A stretch of 37,888 bases of DNA from Myxococcales bacterium. Its GTDB lineage: Bacteria; Myxococcota_A; UBA9042. The translations under genes were made by a program, and so were the position numbers. The stretch lies in NCBI GenBank assembly GCA_023954815.1, contig JAGSHB010000040.1, positions 1 through 37,888 of the forward strand. The letters are read 5' to 3'. Each line of letters opens with the position of its first letter. Within the stretch, counting starts at the first letter, position 1. The notes beneath the pieces were generated by a model. That model saw only the letters and a program-made list of their open reading frames with translations, ran no database searches and was not told the origin of the DNA. Positions 8,046 through 15,991 of the stretch are shown piece by piece.

Positions 8046-8067
8046 GTGATTGCAGTGCTGGCGGCAC

Positions 8068-8640
8068 CTAGCCGCCGAGCAACCTATCGAGCGCAATCGC
8101 CGCAGCGGCGCGCACAGACAGGTGGTTGTAGCCGTCCGATGGACCAAGCTCTGGATCCCGCACGATGGCGGGCAGGCACACGTCGGCGCCCTCCACGAGC
8201 TCGGGGGCCATCCCCCAACCCGTACCGAATAAGATCAGTACAGGTCCGTCATGGTGGCGCAGTCGCTCGCGCATGCCAGGCCAGGACTCATCCGGGCCTT
8301 CCATACGAGCGCTGGTGGCCACCACCAGCGGTGCCTCTCCGGTCATCGAGACAATGGTCTCAACCGCTGAGGCAACAGACGGAGTAGCAGTGACACGGCG
8401 CAAGGCCTCGGCCCGACGATCGTTTCGCGTCAGGCCTTCTCCAACCGTCCAATGGTGCACCATTTCGGAGACCATCTTCTGTTGGAGCGTCACCGGGGTC
8501 ACGATAAAGAGTCGCTCGGCGCCGTAGGTACGGCTGGAACGACCGATGTCGTGTACGTCGACATTCGTCAACGCCGTCGTGATCGTCTTGCCTTGTCTAT
8601 CGACGCAAGGGTGATGCACGAGGGCGAGGAACATACGCAT
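8068..8640 (-). CDS. TM1570-type SPOUT RNA methyltransferase
   Basis: The 190-residue product starts MRMFLALVHHPCVDRQGKTI and contains TALTNVDVHDIGRSSRTYG, VTPVTLQQKMV and, near the C-terminus, LFGTGWGMAPELV and YNHLSVRAAAAI. This is the pattern of the small SAM-dependent methyltransferase family often encoded between trmD and rplS. The target RNA base is not known to me. ATG 8640 is chosen because GGGAG lies seven bases upstream; an earlier in-frame GTG near 8661 overlaps the trmD stop. The glycine-rich LFGTGWG stretch and SVRAAAAI fit the knotted SAM-binding site of SPOUT enzymes. Confidence 0.85.
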   Translation of the reverse strand: MRMFLALVHHPCVDRQGKTITTALTNVDVHDIGRSSRTYGAERLFIVTPVTLQQKMVSEMVHHWTVGEGLTRNDRRAEALRRVTATPSVASAVETIVSMTGEAPLVVATSARMEGPDESWPGMRERLRHHDGPVLILFGTGWGMAPELVEGADVCLPAIVRDPELGPSDGYNHLSVRAAAAIALDRLLGG

Positions 8641-8661
8641 AGGGCTTCTCCCGTCAAGCAC

Positions 8662-9408
8662 TTATCGTGATTTGTTATCGGTATTTGTGTGGCTCTGGCG
8701 AGCGCTGAGCACCTTGTCCCACAGATCGGGCCGTCGCGCTTGCGTTCTGAGCTCAGCTTGCGCTTGGCGCCACGCCGCGATCTTGCCGTGATCGCCTGAG
8801 AGCAGCACGGCTGGCACCTCTGCACCCTCGAAGATTCGCGGCCGGGTGTAGTGCGGATGCTCCAAAAGGCCCGCAGAATGGGACTCTGTGCCCACTTTGC
8901 CGCCGAGGGAGGCCGCATTACCGACCACGCCGGGCCGCAGCCGCGCTGTCGCCTCGATGATCGCCATGGCCGCGACCTCGCCGCCGTTGAGCACATAGTC
9001 CCCGAGGGACACCAGCTCGTCGGCCGCGTCTTCGATGCGTGCGTCGAAGCCCTCATAGCGCCCGCAGAGCAGCGTCAGCCCGGGGCCGTCAGCCCAGCGC
9101 TCGGCCGTGGCCTGATCGAAGGGTCGCCCCGCCGGCGTCAGCGCAACGATAGGCGAGTTGGTCGGCTGGGATTGCTGCACGGAACGCACACAGCTCAGCA
9201 TCACATCGGGCTTGAGCACCAGCCCGGCACCCCCACCAAATGGGGCGTCATCGACGGTGTTGTGCTTGTCTGTGGCAAAGTCACGGAAGTTATGCAGATG
9301 GAAGTCGAGCAGACCCTTGGCGCGGGCTTTGCCGAGCAAGCTCTCGTCGAGAAACCCCGCGAAAAGCCCGGGAAATAGGGTCAGAATGTCGTAGCGAAAG
9401 GAAGACAT
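8662..9408 (-). CDS. trmD: tRNA (guanine-37-N1)-methyltransferase
   Basis: TrmD methylates G37 next to the anticodon and so prevents frameshifting. The 248-residue product carries the complete set of knot motifs: YDILTLFPGLFAGFLDESLLGKA, DDAPFGGGAGLVLKPDV, LLCGRYEGFDARI, SLGDYVLNGGEVAAMAIIEA, then LLEHPHYTRP and LLSGDHGKIAAWR. The length is normal. It lies 24 bases after rimM and 21 bases before the methyltransferase start, so cotranscription is likely. Confidence 0.97.
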   Translation of the reverse strand: MSSFRYDILTLFPGLFAGFLDESLLGKARAKGLLDFHLHNFRDFATDKHNTVDDAPFGGGAGLVLKPDVMLSCVRSVQQSQPTNSPIVALTPAGRPFDQATAERWADGPGLTLLCGRYEGFDARIEDAADELVSLGDYVLNGGEVAAMAIIEATARLRPGVVGNAASLGGKVGTESHSAGLLEHPHYTRPRIFEGAEVPAVLLSGDHGKIAAWRQAQAELRTQARRPDLWDKVLSARQSHTNTDNKSR

Positions 9409-9432
9409 GGGGACTGATTCCAGGGCCTGCTG

Positions 9433-9984
9433 CTAGGCCTGCCAGTGATCCAAATCGCGAACTTCGACCCGGCCGGGCACTTGGCCAATCGAGGTGACGT
9501 ACGACTCCATGATCGGGATCAGCACGTCGCCGCCCGCGGTCAGACGAATCTCCAGGAGCTCGTTGGCGCCGTCGTGCACGTGCCGAACCACACCGAGTTT
9601 GTCGCCGCTGTCCGCATCGAAGACTTCGGCCCCGACCACATCGAAGTGATAGAACTCCCCGGGCTCGAGGTCGGGCAGCGTCTCGCGCTTCACCGACAGG
9701 ATACCGTGGGTCAATTTGCCGGCCTCGTCGCGACTTTCGACACCCTCCACCCGAACGATCCACAGATCGCCACCGGGCCGCGCAGACTCGAGCTGGAGCA
9801 GCTCCGGCGGCTTGCCCTTGCGGGTGATACGCAGCTCTTCGACCTCAAAAATGAGCGTGGAGTTCGGATTGAACGGCTGAACCTTGAGCTCGCCGCGCAC
9901 ACCATGGGGGCGGCCAATCCGGGCCATAGCCACCCAGTTCTTATTCTTGCTGGTCACTTTGGGATGGTCCTTGGCGAAGGGCAT
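9433..9984 (-). CDS. rimM: 16S rRNA processing protein RimM
   Basis: RimM helps assemble the 30S head near protein S19. The 183-residue product has the N-terminal barrel signature VAMARIGRPHGVRGELKVQPFN, then the PRC-barrel part EFYHFDVVGAEVFD, KLGVVRHVHDGANELLEIR and VLIPIMESYV. The start is uncertain: ATG 9984 has no clear binding site, and a GTG at 9957 with AAGGA about ten bases upstream is a good alternative that would shorten the protein by nine residues. Normally rpsP precedes rimM, but here gpsA does. Confidence 0.95.
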   Translation of the reverse strand: MPFAKDHPKVTSKNKNWVAMARIGRPHGVRGELKVQPFNPNSTLIFEVEELRITRKGKPPELLQLESARPGGDLWIVRVEGVESRDEAGKLTHGILSVKRETLPDLEPGEFYHFDVVGAEVFDADSGDKLGVVRHVHDGANELLEIRLTAGGDVLIPIMESYVTSIGQVPGRVEVRDLDHWQA

Positions 9985-10017
9985 AGATTGGCAAACGCGC
10001 GCTTGCCGGGGGCCCGT

Positions 10018-11049
10018 CTACCGCGGGATCCACTCATCCTTCAATGGGCGCGCCATGAGATTTTCCAAAGCTTCCATCAAATCGACCCCTTCCCACAGCA
10101 CGCGGTAGGCCCCTTCGATGATTGGCACCTGGTCCGCGACGCCGAGCTGCTGGGCCAGTTGCCAAGCGGACCGGCTGGTGAGCACGCCCTCAGCCACGGT
10201 GACGGTTGAACCCACGATCTCGTCGATCGATTCGCCGGCACCCAGTCTTTTGCCCACTGTGAAGTTACGGCTGAGATCGCTGGTGGCGGTCAGGACCAAG
10301 TCGCCCATGCCTGCCAGCCCCTGCAAAGTCAGGGGACTAGCGCCTTTTCGGATGGCCATGCGCGAGATCTCGCCAAGCCCGCGGGTGATGAGCCCGGCGC
10401 GGGCGTTGTTGCCAAAACCAAGACCGGTGGCCGCACCCGTGCAGATCGCCATGACGTTTTTCAGCGCGCCGCCCATCTCGACGCCGACGACGTCGCGGGT
10501 CGTGTAGCAACGGAAGCGGTTGGTGCTAAAGAGCTCCTGCACCTCGTGGCCAACCTTGGGCATGAAGCTCGCCACGGTCACAGCGGTCGGATGCTCCAGC
10601 GCCACTTCCTTGGCGAAGGACGGACCGGAGAGATAGGCCAGCTGGCTGTGTAGGCGGCGCGGCAGCACGCGCTCCAAGATCTCGTTGACCGTCTCTAGGC
10701 TCTTGTTCTCAATGCCTTTGGAGCAGCTAACGATGATGTGATCGTCGGTCAGCCAGTCATTGCAAGCGGCGAGGGTTTGGCCGACATAGGGCGTGGGCAC
10801 GACCGAGAGCAGCAGATGGGCGTGCTGGACGCAGGCCTGCATGTCGCCAGTTGCCGAGAGCTTTTCCGGGACGTCGAAGCCGGGCAGGAAGATCTTGTTC
10901 TCGCGGGCATCGTTGATGTCGTTGACGACCTCTTCTTCGCGCGCCCAGATGACGGTCTCGTGGCCAGCACGCGCGGCGTGAATGGCGAGGGCCGTACCCC
11001 AGGCGCCGGCACCCAATACACCGACACGGGTCGTGGTTTTTTCACTCAT
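10018..11049 (-). CDS. gpsA: Glycerol-3-phosphate dehydrogenase [NAD(P)+]
   Basis: GpsA reduces dihydroxyacetone phosphate to sn-glycerol 3-phosphate, the backbone for phospholipids. The start is ATG 11049 behind AGGAGG. The 343-residue product begins with a Rossmann motif (VGVLGAGAWGTALA) and has the family motifs SCSKGIE, YLSGPSFAKEVA, the catalytic-lysine segment GGALKNVMAIC, and TRGLGEISRMA with LAGMGDLVLT. It lies 33 bases upstream of rimM in the same direction, which is an unusual head for this ribosomal cluster. Confidence 0.97.
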   Translation of the reverse strand: MSEKTTTRVGVLGAGAWGTALAIHAARAGHETVIWAREEEVVNDINDARENKIFLPGFDVPEKLSATGDMQACVQHAHLLLSVVPTPYVGQTLAACNDWLTDDHIIVSCSKGIENKSLETVNEILERVLPRRLHSQLAYLSGPSFAKEVALEHPTAVTVASFMPKVGHEVQELFSTNRFRCYTTRDVVGVEMGGALKNVMAICTGAATGLGFGNNARAGLITRGLGEISRMAIRKGASPLTLQGLAGMGDLVLTATSDLSRNFTVGKRLGAGESIDEIVGSTVTVAEGVLTSRSAWQLAQQLGVADQVPIIEGAYRVLWEGVDLMEALENLMARPLKDEWIPR

Positions 11050-11546
11050 GGGGCCTCCTATGCGGGCTGGCGGATGGTGGTCGTGCGATTGCGCGGCCAT
11101 TGTGCGCCGATGTGGCCTGTACGCCAAGCGGGCGTCGGGGGTTGGTTGATCGGAGGCGGTGTAGCCGTTGGAAGATGCGGGTCGTGCTGGTCCCAATGGG
11201 TCTCGATTTTAGGGGGTGGGACGGTTTATGGGACTGGTGCTTCGTAGTTGTTTTGCTGCTAATAGCCTGAAAATACGGGGTCTATTGGTTTTGGGGCTTT
11301 GGCATTGGTCTTGCTCTGATTAGGGGCGACCCGGCGGAGCATCGCGGGTCGGCGGGGTTGCCGGACGCGGTCACCCCAGTCACGAAGGCTGGGCCGGAGG
11401 CTGCCATAGTTGGCGGTCAGGACGGCTATGGCGGTTCGTGGGTCAGTGCGGCTTTTTGCCGGATTGGTCTGCTCGGGGAGGCCCCAATTTTTTTGGGCCC
11501 AGTCCGCCTAGACCGCTCATTCATCCCGTCTAGCCGCGTATCGAGC
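11050..11546. other. Long intergenic region upstream of gpsA
   Basis: There is no believable gene here; the open frames that cross it mostly mirror gpsA and the ATPase gene. It probably holds the gpsA promoter, but I see no convincing -35/-10 pair. Small hairpins are visible: CGACCCG/CGGGTCG (11327-11333 with 11345-11351), a GGCCC..AA/TT..GGGCC structure around seven T bases (11480-11499), and CTAGAC/GTCTAG (11508-11513 with 11528-11533) just after the ATPase gene. Confidence 0.5.
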
Positions 11547-13034
11547 TCAGGGCCGCCAGGCCTCGCCGCCGCCTTGGGCTTCGACAAAAAGGTCCCGCAA
11601 ACTCCGATCCTGCCCGGCAGAGCGCGCCCGACGACGGGCCCACTCCCGCAGCGCCTTCACCTGCTCCTCATACGTCTCGACAAAAGGCACGGTCTCGCCA
11701 AGCGCCCGCTCCAAATCGGCATCCAGCAACCCCCGGCGCTCCTCAAAAGCCACCGCCAGCGCCTCGACCACGGCCTGCTCCAGCTCCGCCCCAGTCAACC
11801 GCTTCGCTGCCTTGGCCAACCCCTCCAGATCAAACCGCTCCGGATCACGCCCGCTGCGCCGCAGGTGAATCGCCAAGATCTCCTCGCGCACCTGCGTGTC
11901 CGGCAGATCGACGAAGAACGTCTCGTCAAACCGCCCCTTTCGCATCAACTCCGCCGGCAGGTGGTCCACCCGGTTCGCCGTCGCCGCCACGAAAACCCCA
12001 TCAGGATGTTCAGCCAGCCACGTCAAAAACGTCCCGAAAATCCGCGCCGTCACGTCTGATCCAGCTGCAGCGCCGGCAAATGCCTTGTCGATCTCATCCA
12101 CCCACAACACCACCGGCGCCATGGCCCCGGCGATCGCCAGCGCATTGCGTAGATTCTCCTCGGGAGCCGAGTCGCGGGTGAACAGTCGCCCGAGGTCAAA
12201 ACGCAGCAGCGGTAGCCCCAACGACTGCGCCGTGGCCTTGGCAAACAGCGACTTGCCACACCCCTGCACCCCAACGAGCAGCAGCCCGCGCGGCGCAGGC
12301 AGCCCAAAAGTCCGCGCTTCTTCGCCCAGCGCCCGCCGCCGCCTGCCCAGCCAACTCTTGAGCGTGTCCATCCCGCCAATGTCTTCGAGCGTTGGCGCCC
12401 AGGAGGCCACCTCCAACACGCCACCGTGGGCGATCAGGTCACGCTTTTCGGCGTGCAGCGCGGCAATATCGCCCTCGTCGAGCTTGTCTCGCCCGAGCCG
12501 CAACCGTCGCAGCGCCCGCCGCAGCTGACTTCGCGTCATCCCGCGCGCCGCCTGCAGGCATTGCTGCACCACGGGCACACTGGGGCCCACGCCATCATCA
12601 CCGGTCAGCGCTGCGGTCACGAGCTCCCTCAGCTCCGCGTCACTGGGCAGCCCGAGCTCCAGCACCACGCGCTCTCGGTCCAACTGCGGACACGCCCGCC
12701 GCACGGCCGACAGCAACACTACGCAATGCCCGTGTCGCTCGATATCCGGCAGGCTCTCCGTCAGCAGTTGCACAAAGGTGGCGTCGCCGAGCAGGTGCTG
12801 CCCCGCAGGAATGATCACCAGATGGCGTCCCTGTTGCGCCAACAACTCAGCAATAGCGTCACATCCCGCATCCACAACAGGCCGCCTGCCAAAGCGCGGT
12901 GCCAGCAAGCCCAGCCCGGCACGTTTGGCTGCATCGGCGACCACACGACGGGCGTCGTGGGCGTCGGGCGTCACGACATCGAGCAGCGGATAGCGCGCAG
13001 CGATACGATTGAACAACGGAATTGTACGATCCAA
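11547..13034 (-). CDS. Ycf46-like AAA+ ATPase
   Basis: The 495-residue product has a poorly conserved N-terminal half, where residues 60-130 resemble a degenerate P-loop or Toprim-like part. A full AAA+ module follows: Walker A GVQGCGKS (255-262), Walker B VVLWVDEID (308-316), and the second region of homology ATANRVDHLPAEL then RKGRFDE with arginine fingers (351-371). The PRGLLLVGVQGCGKSLFAKA and WVDEIDKAF wording is close to Ycf46-type ATPases of cyanobacteria and Myxococcota, whose cellular role is little known. The start is TTG 13034 with GAGAGG upstream; no ATG fits. It follows the response regulator gene by 30 bases. Confidence 0.85.
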   Translation of the reverse strand: MDRTIPLFNRIAARYPLLDVVTPDAHDARRVVADAAKRAGLGLLAPRFGRRPVVDAGCDAIAELLAQQGRHLVIIPAGQHLLGDATFVQLLTESLPDIERHGHCVVLLSAVRRACPQLDRERVVLELGLPSDAELRELVTAALTGDDGVGPSVPVVQQCLQAARGMTRSQLRRALRRLRLGRDKLDEGDIAALHAEKRDLIAHGGVLEVASWAPTLEDIGGMDTLKSWLGRRRRALGEEARTFGLPAPRGLLLVGVQGCGKSLFAKATAQSLGLPLLRFDLGRLFTRDSAPEENLRNALAIAGAMAPVVLWVDEIDKAFAGAAAGSDVTARIFGTFLTWLAEHPDGVFVAATANRVDHLPAELMRKGRFDETFFVDLPDTQVREEILAIHLRRSGRDPERFDLEGLAKAAKRLTGAELEQAVVEALAVAFEERRGLLDADLERALGETVPFVETYEEQVKALREWARRRARSAGQDRSLRDLFVEAQGGGEAWRP

Positions 13035-13064
13035 AGGTGCCTCTCATTGGCGCTGTCACGCCCA

Positions 13065-14522
13065 CTAGCGCCGCGGTGGTCGCCCAGGTTGGCCTGGGAT
13101 ATCAACCTCATAACGCGCGATTTTGGTCAGCAAACTCCGCTGCGAAATCTCGAGCAGCAGGGCGGCGTGGGTCCGGTTGCCGCCCGTTCGGCTCAGCGCA
13201 GCTTCGATCAGCGCGCGCTCGGTCGCTTGGACGGCTCGCGGGATGCTCAAGCTATCGGCCGGCAAGGTCAGCTCGGCCGTCGCGGGACGCTCCGGTTCAG
13301 GCGCCGCCCCGATCTGACTGGCGAGGCCCTCCGCTCGAATCTCCGGTGTCTCACTCATCACACAGGCTTGTTCGATCGCGTTTTGCAGCTCGCGCACATT
13401 GCCAGGCCAGCCGTAGGCCATCAGCCGCGCCATGGCGTGTGGGTGCACGCCGGTCACATCGGTCCCCAAGCGCTCATTGGCACGCGAAACGATAAACTGA
13501 ACCAGCAGCGGGATGTCCTGCACCCGATCTCGCAACGCCGGCACCTGCAGATCGATGACGCTGAGACGATAGAAGAGATCTTCCCGAAAGCGCCCTTGTG
13601 AAACGCGCTCCCTGGCCGATACAGCGCTCGCTCCCAGCACACGCACATCCACCGGCACGGGGCGATTGGCGCCCACTGGCCGGACCTCGCCCTCCTGCAA
13701 AACGCGTAGCAGTTTCACCTGCAAATGCAGCGGCAAATCAACGATTTCGTCCAAAAACAGCGTGCCGCCGTCCGCTTGCTCGAACAAACCCTGCCTGTCA
13801 GCGGTGGCGTCAGTAAAAGCGCCGCGCACGTGCCCAAAAAGCTCGCTCTCCAACAGGTTTCCCGGGATCGCTCCACAGTTCACCGCCACAAAGGGCTGGC
13901 CCCGACGCGGCGAGGCGCGATGCAGTGCCCGGGCAACCAACTCCTTACCGGTGCCAGATTCTCCGTGGATGAGCACCGTCGACGAAAAGCGCGCCACCCG
14001 CTCGATCTTGGTAAAGAGCTCGTGCATCACCGCGCTGCGGCCGATCATATTGTGAAAGACCTCCGGCGATTGCGCCTCAGGCCTCACAGCCGGGCGCTCT
14101 CCGCTCGCGCGTCGTGGGCTGCCATCGAGCCGCGCCTTTTCCAGCGCCAGTTCGACCTTTAGCTCCACCTCAGGCAGGCGAAAGGGCTTGCTCAGGAAAT
14201 CGACAGCACCACAACGAACGGCTTGTAGCGCCGTGTCGAGCTGTCCATAAGCGCTCATCACGATCGTTGGCGGCAGGCGATCTTCCTGAGACAGCCGCTG
14301 CACCAGCTCCAGTCCGGTCATGTGCGGCATGTGCACGTCGACCAGCATCAGATCGGGGGATTTGCCGCGCAGCAGCTCCAACGCCGACTCAGCGCTATCG
14401 GCGCCGAGGGTGTGGTGGCCGGTCCGCTCTAGGTGATCGCGGATCAGCCTGGCAAAAGTGATCTCGTCGTCGACCACGAGGATCGTAGCGCCGCCGCCAC
14501 TTCGCCCTCGCGCGGCCGACAT
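13065..14522 (-). CDS. Sigma-54-dependent response regulator (NtrC family)
   Basis: The 485-residue protein has three domains. A receiver domain (14-115) carries phosphoacceptor Asp62, acidic Asp18/19 and Lys112. A sigma-54 activator AAA+ domain (about 158-395) has Walker A GESGTGKE (187-194), the sigma-54 contact loop written GAFTDA (234-239) instead of the usual GAFTGA, Walker B TLFLDEI (254-260) and GWPGNVREL. A Fis-type helix-turn-helix ends the protein (about 436-471). The start ATG 14522 lies two bases after the DUF1844 stop. No histidine kinase gene is in the window, so the partner is unknown. Confidence 0.95.
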   Translation of the reverse strand: MSAARGRSGGGATILVVDDEITFARLIRDHLERTGHHTLGADSAESALELLRGKSPDLMLVDVHMPHMTGLELVQRLSQEDRLPPTIVMSAYGQLDTALQAVRCGAVDFLSKPFRLPEVELKVELALEKARLDGSPRRASGERPAVRPEAQSPEVFHNMIGRSAVMHELFTKIERVARFSSTVLIHGESGTGKELVARALHRASPRRGQPFVAVNCGAIPGNLLESELFGHVRGAFTDATADRQGLFEQADGGTLFLDEIVDLPLHLQVKLLRVLQEGEVRPVGANRPVPVDVRVLGASAVSARERVSQGRFREDLFYRLSVIDLQVPALRDRVQDIPLLVQFIVSRANERLGTDVTGVHPHAMARLMAYGWPGNVRELQNAIEQACVMSETPEIRAEGLASQIGAAPEPERPATAELTLPADSLSIPRAVQATERALIEAALSRTGGNRTHAALLLEISQRSLLTKIARYEVDIPGQPGRPPRR

Positions 14523-14524
14523 CT

Positions 14525-14797
14525 TTAAGATGCCCCGTCGCGCTGTTCCTGCACCCACGCCATGCGCACATCGTGCAGCAAGCGCGCCATTAACTGGGCT
14601 TCGTCTGGCGTGAGGTTGCCCTCGGTCTTTTCCTTCAGCATGGACAACATATCGATGCTCTGCCGTGCCATCGCCATGTTGGGCTGGGTCGGTGCGCCTG
14701 TTGGGTCAGGTACTTTCCCAAGGTGAAGCATCGCCGAACTCGCCAGAGATAGAACGAAAGTCGAAAAATCAATCGACGGTTGCGAAGAGTCGCTCAT
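14525..14797 (-). CDS. DUF1844 family protein
   Basis: The small 90-residue protein has the DUF1844 signature: IDFSTFVLSLASSAMLHLGKVPDP, then MARQSIDMLSMLKEKTEGNLTPDEAQLM. The family is common in Deltaproteobacteria and Bacteroidetes and has no established function; the sequence is predicted mostly helical with no signal peptide. The gene is the first of a leftward three-gene set (DUF1844, sigma-54 regulator, AAA+ ATPase) and is divergent from the RpoH-like sigma factor. Confidence 0.9.
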   Translation of the reverse strand: MSDSSQPSIDFSTFVLSLASSAMLHLGKVPDPTGAPTQPNMAMARQSIDMLSMLKEKTEGNLTPDEAQLMARLLHDVRMAWVQEQRDGAS

Positions 14798-14820
14798 AGT
14801 GCCTCATCCGATGGCGGCCA

Positions 14821-14848
14821 TTGCGCGGCGCGGCATCCGGGTTATCGT
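14821..14848 (+). promoter_or_regulatory. Candidate sigma-70-type promoter for the RpoH-like gene
   Basis: TTGCGC (14821-14826), 16 bases, then TATCGT (14843-14848), in the divergent region before ATG 14951. The match is moderate only. The leader also carries two GGGAAT copies near 14884-14902. Confidence 0.35.
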
Positions 14849-14950
14849 GTCGTGCCCCTGACGCAGCACCCATGCTGCCAGCTGGGGAATCCTCCTTGGG
14901 AATGTCCCGACCTGCATCGGGGTTTGTCAAGGAACAGGGAGTGGAGACAG

Positions 14951-15934
14951 ATGAGCAAAGAGCCGATCCTGAACAACCCGCTAGAGCAGTACCTGCGCGA
15001 GGTCAATGCGTATCAGCTGCTATCGCGTGAGGAAGAATACGAGCTCGCGACTCATTATCGGGACTCCGGTGATCCCGCCGCCGCGCGGGCGCTGGTGACC
15101 GCAAACCTCCGTTTTGTGGTGAAGGTGGCGTATCAGTTCTCGAACTACGACATCAAGCTCACGGATCTGGTCCAAGAGGGTAACATCGGCCTGATGAAGG
15201 CGGTGCAGAAGTTCAAGCCCGACACCGGTTACCGGCTGATCAGCTACGCGGTCTGGTGGATCAAGGCCTACATCCAGAACTACATCATCAATACGTGGTC
15301 GCTCGTTCGCGTGGGGCCGGTGGCGCAGCAGCGCAAGGTGCTCTTTGGCAAGCGCGAGCTTCCGGCGCCGTCGGTGCAAGGCCATGGGGACGTCAAACGC
15401 CTCGGTGCGGACGGCTCCGTCGAGGTGATCGACGTCGATGCCAATGTCGTCGACCCCACATCGGACGAAGCGACCTTCCTCATCGCTGCGGAGAGCGCCA
15501 CCGCCCCGACCAAGCGTCGGCGTAAGGCGCGTAAACCCACTCCGGGCGAAGTCGATGGCTGGCGCAAGGCGGCCCATGCTGCCCGCCGCGACATGAACAT
15601 CGACAACACGATCTCCGAAGACGGTCGCATGACCCTCGGCGAGACCCTGTCGTCTGACGATCCGACCGCCGAAGAGCAGTACGCCAGCGCTCAGATCACG
15701 GCCATGGTGGCCGATCGTCTGTCGGAGCTGCACGCTGATCTGAATGAAAAAGAGCTCACGATCTTGGAGGAGCGCCTGCTAGCCGAAGATGGCCGCACGC
15801 TCGCAGACGTGGGTAAGCAGTACGGCATCTCTCGCGAGCGTGTCCGGCAGATCGAAGCGAATCTGAAAAAGAAGATCGCCCGCCGGCTGGAAGGCCTGAG
15901 CCCGATCGCACTGCTAGAGCCGCCGCGCGCCTAG
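14951..15934 (+). CDS. rpoH: RpoH-like (sigma-32 group) RNA polymerase sigma factor
   Basis: The start is ATG 14951 with GTGGAG just upstream; the 327-residue product is longer than typical RpoH (about 285). Region 1.2/2 is classic: NPLEQYLREV, NLRFVVKVAYQF, DLVQEGNIGLMKAV (72-85) and ISYAVWWIKAYIQNYIINTW (97-116). The RpoH box is only partly kept (AQQRKVLFGKREL, 125-137). Residues about 138-215 are low-complexity (including KRRRKARK) where other RpoH proteins have the sigma-3 helices. Region 4 resumes (LNEKELTILEERLL, TLADVGKQYGISRERVRQIE). A role in heat-shock transcription is likely by family, but the promoter specificity may differ. Confidence 0.88.
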   Translation: MSKEPILNNPLEQYLREVNAYQLLSREEEYELATHYRDSGDPAAARALVTANLRFVVKVAYQFSNYDIKLTDLVQEGNIGLMKAVQKFKPDTGYRLISYAVWWIKAYIQNYIINTWSLVRVGPVAQQRKVLFGKRELPAPSVQGHGDVKRLGADGSVEVIDVDANVVDPTSDEATFLIAAESATAPTKRRRKARKPTPGEVDGWRKAAHAARRDMNIDNTISEDGRMTLGETLSSDDPTAEEQYASAQITAMVADRLSELHADLNEKELTILEERLLAEDGRTLADVGKQYGISRERVRQIEANLKKKIARRLEGLSPIALLEPPRA

Positions 15935-15991
15935 CCGGACCATCGCTGAGCGGCGCGCAATGCCCCCAAACGGTCGAGCTTCCGCACGCTG

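Noticed and set aside
10738-11247. A 169-codon frame on the plus strand across the gpsA start
   Set aside because: Most of it mirrors gpsA; the remainder in the intergenic region shows no coding character.
12426-13601. A 391-codon frame on the plus strand
   Set aside because: It runs antisense to the ATPase and the response regulator genes and shares their third-position bias only.
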